Assembly: GCF_001277345.1 (NCBI RefSeq)
Contig: NZ_LIUT01000001.1
Location: forward strand, 1,876,423-1,940,422
Length of the DNA: 64,000 nt
Direction: 5' to 3'
From: Paenibacillus solani
Lineage (GTDB): Bacteria; Bacillota; Bacilli; Paenibacillales; Paenibacillaceae
Positions 62,901 through 64,000 of the stretch are shown in pieces. Numbering within the stretch: position 1 is the stretch's first letter; every line of letters begins with the position of its first letter. The position numbers and the translations under genes are program-made. Under the pieces are notes generated by a model, which was not told the origin of the DNA, did not search any database, and worked only from the letters and a program-made list of their open reading frames with translations.

Positions 62901-64000
62901 CTATTGTTCCGCGTTTTTATTAATGACTCCTTTAATCCTTCTAACTCCAGCAGCAGAAGATTGTTCTTTTTTAATACTGAACTTTCCTAAGTTTGTTGTA
63001 TCTTCTACATGAGGTCCTCCACATACTTCTCGACTCCAAACTTTCCCTTCGTTATCTTTGATTGTATACACCTTAACGATATCCGGATATTTATCCCAAA
63101 AATTCCCTTCAACATTACTTTCTTTCGCTTCAATTTTAGGCATCTCTGAAATATAGGTAACTGCTTTTGATGAAATCGCATCATTCACATATTTTTCCAC
63201 CTCAGCTATTTGCTCTGGCGTAAGTTTTTCATCATGGTTGAAGTCAAACCGTAATCGTTCTGAAGTAATATTACTTCCTTGTTGATGAACATGATCACCT
63301 AAAACTTCCCTTAAACCAGCAAGTAATAAATGAGATACCGTGTGCAGCGCTGTTGTTTCTGTTGAATGTTCAGCTAATCCACCTTTAAATTTACCCACAG
63401 AAGCAGTTCTGCTCTTTTCAGCATGTTTCTTTGCCGCCTCTATATAAGACGCCTTGTCCTCCATGCTATATCCACTTTCAGTTAGAAACTCTTCCGTCAA
63501 CTCCAAGGGAAACCCATATGTCTCGTAAAAATAAAAGGCATCTGCACCTGTAACTTTACCCTTATTCTTAAGATGTTTTTGTATTTCAAATTCTCCTTGC
63601 TGTAAAGTTCTATAGAAAAGATTTTCTTCCTTATTTACTATTTCGATAACTTTCTTTTTATTACCGATCAAATCTTCATAAGCTGTTGCTTCATCTATAT
63701 AAACTTCAGACAGCTCACCCACAAAACTTCCTTGTATACCTATTTTTTTACCAGCACGAATCGCCCTTCTTAATAACCTTCTTGTTATATACCCTGCATC
63801 ACTATTAGCTGGAACCGCACCATCATTAATTAGAAAAGTAGCCGCTCTCACATGATCAAGTATGATTCTAAACGACTTTAAATCGTCAGTATATTGTTTA
63901 CCACTTAACTCCATCAATTTTTTCTTGGGATTAAGGAAGAAAGCCGTATTATAAATATCCTTGTCACCATTAAGGGCTGTTGCAACCCTTTCTAATCCGC
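62901..64000 (-). CDS. alaS: Alanyl-tRNA synthetase, short form (5' end outside window)
   Basis: The frame runs from the right edge to the stop at 62901. Present are the end of the aminoacylation core (RVATALNGDKDIY, DHVRAATFLINDGAVPANSDAGYITRRLLRRAIR) and the editing domain with HTVSHLL, metal residues in CGGPHVEDT, and RRIKGV. The protein then stops, where standard bacterial AlaRS has a C-terminal oligomerisation domain of about 200 residues. The usual housekeeping AlaRS is full length, so this is probably a second, accessory copy (for example linked to antibiotic resistance; inference). Confidence 0.88.
   Translation of the reverse strand, partial: GLERVATALNGDKDIYNTAFFLNPKKKLMELSGKQYTDDLKSFRIILDHVRAATFLINDGAVPANSDAGYITRRLLRRAIRAGKKIGIQGSFVGELSEVYIDEATAYEDLIGNKKKVIEIVNKEENLFYRTLQQGEFEIQKHLKNKGKVTGADAFYFYETYGFPLELTEEFLTESGYSMEDKASYIEAAKKHAEKSRTASVGKFKGGLAEHSTETTALHTVSHLLLAGLREVLGDHVHQQGSNITSERLRFDFNHDEKLTPEQIAEVEKYVNDAISSKAVTYISEMPKIEAKESNVEGNFWDKYPDIVKVYTIKDNEGKVWSREVCGGPHVEDTTNLGKFSIKKEQSSAAGVRRIKGVINKNAEQ

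Overview
The window looks like chromosome from a Paenibacillus-type member of the Bacillota. The evidence is strong purine-rich ribosome binding sites, frequent GTG/TTG starts, and families typical of that group: YmaF, DUF2935, DUF1259, YetF/DUF421, RNase J, bacitracin-type sensor/ABC modules, copper-amine-oxidase-N proteins and a modular chitin LPMO. No rRNA, tRNA or CRISPR array was seen.

Positions 1-25,500 are mostly ordinary, plus-strand, well-spaced genes. They comprise an IS3-type transposase end, a DUF2935 protein, a tyrosine recombinase, an HprK-like kinase, and then a three-gene set (NCS2 permease, Ggt/HpxW-like N-terminal-nucleophile amidohydrolase, bicupin oxalate decarboxylase) that could form an oxamate/oxalate route. 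After these come a YgjP-type metalloprotease, a DUF1801 protein, an AraC regulator, a secreted AA10 LPMO, a small hydrolase, two tandem DUF1259 genes, a second DUF2935 gene with ymaF, a response regulator/histidine kinase/ABC transporter module, a truncated ECF sigma factor and a YetF protein. About 2 kb of decayed sequence follows, and then ribonuclease J.

From about 26 kb to the end the window is accessory in character. A CBASS-like antiphage operon (CD-NTase, E2-like protein, patatin phospholipase; type II-short layout) lies at 26.0-28.5 kb. From 29.3 kb onward nearly every intergenic space holds a copy or piece of a mosaic hairpin repeat family built on the core AAGTTCTTGTC. No full copy was recognised in the first 29 kb. 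Between the repeats lie a methyltransferase/AraC pair, two ECF sigma factors with large C-terminal domains, a RidA protein, an amidase, a large RHS toxin locus (secreted 11-repeat companion, RHS protein, immunity protein), a 624-residue unknown, a putative small basic membrane peptide, a copper-amine-oxidase-N/TIM-barrel-like protein, a Rieske protein with a long helical tail, a relic second RHS toxin locus, a signal-peptidase-like lipoprotein that seems to lack its catalytic residues, and a short second-type alanyl-tRNA synthetase running off the right edge.

This half also carries many gene relics: a sugar ABC permease, an NRPS carrier/thioesterase end, a tyrosine recombinase, a gene with two in-frame TAA codons, and truncated gene ends abutting repeats. 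Most of its genes are on the minus strand, each followed by hairpin repeats. The picture is an island that gains and loses genes, with the repeats marking many of the joints. No function was tested; everything is read from sequence and family knowledge.
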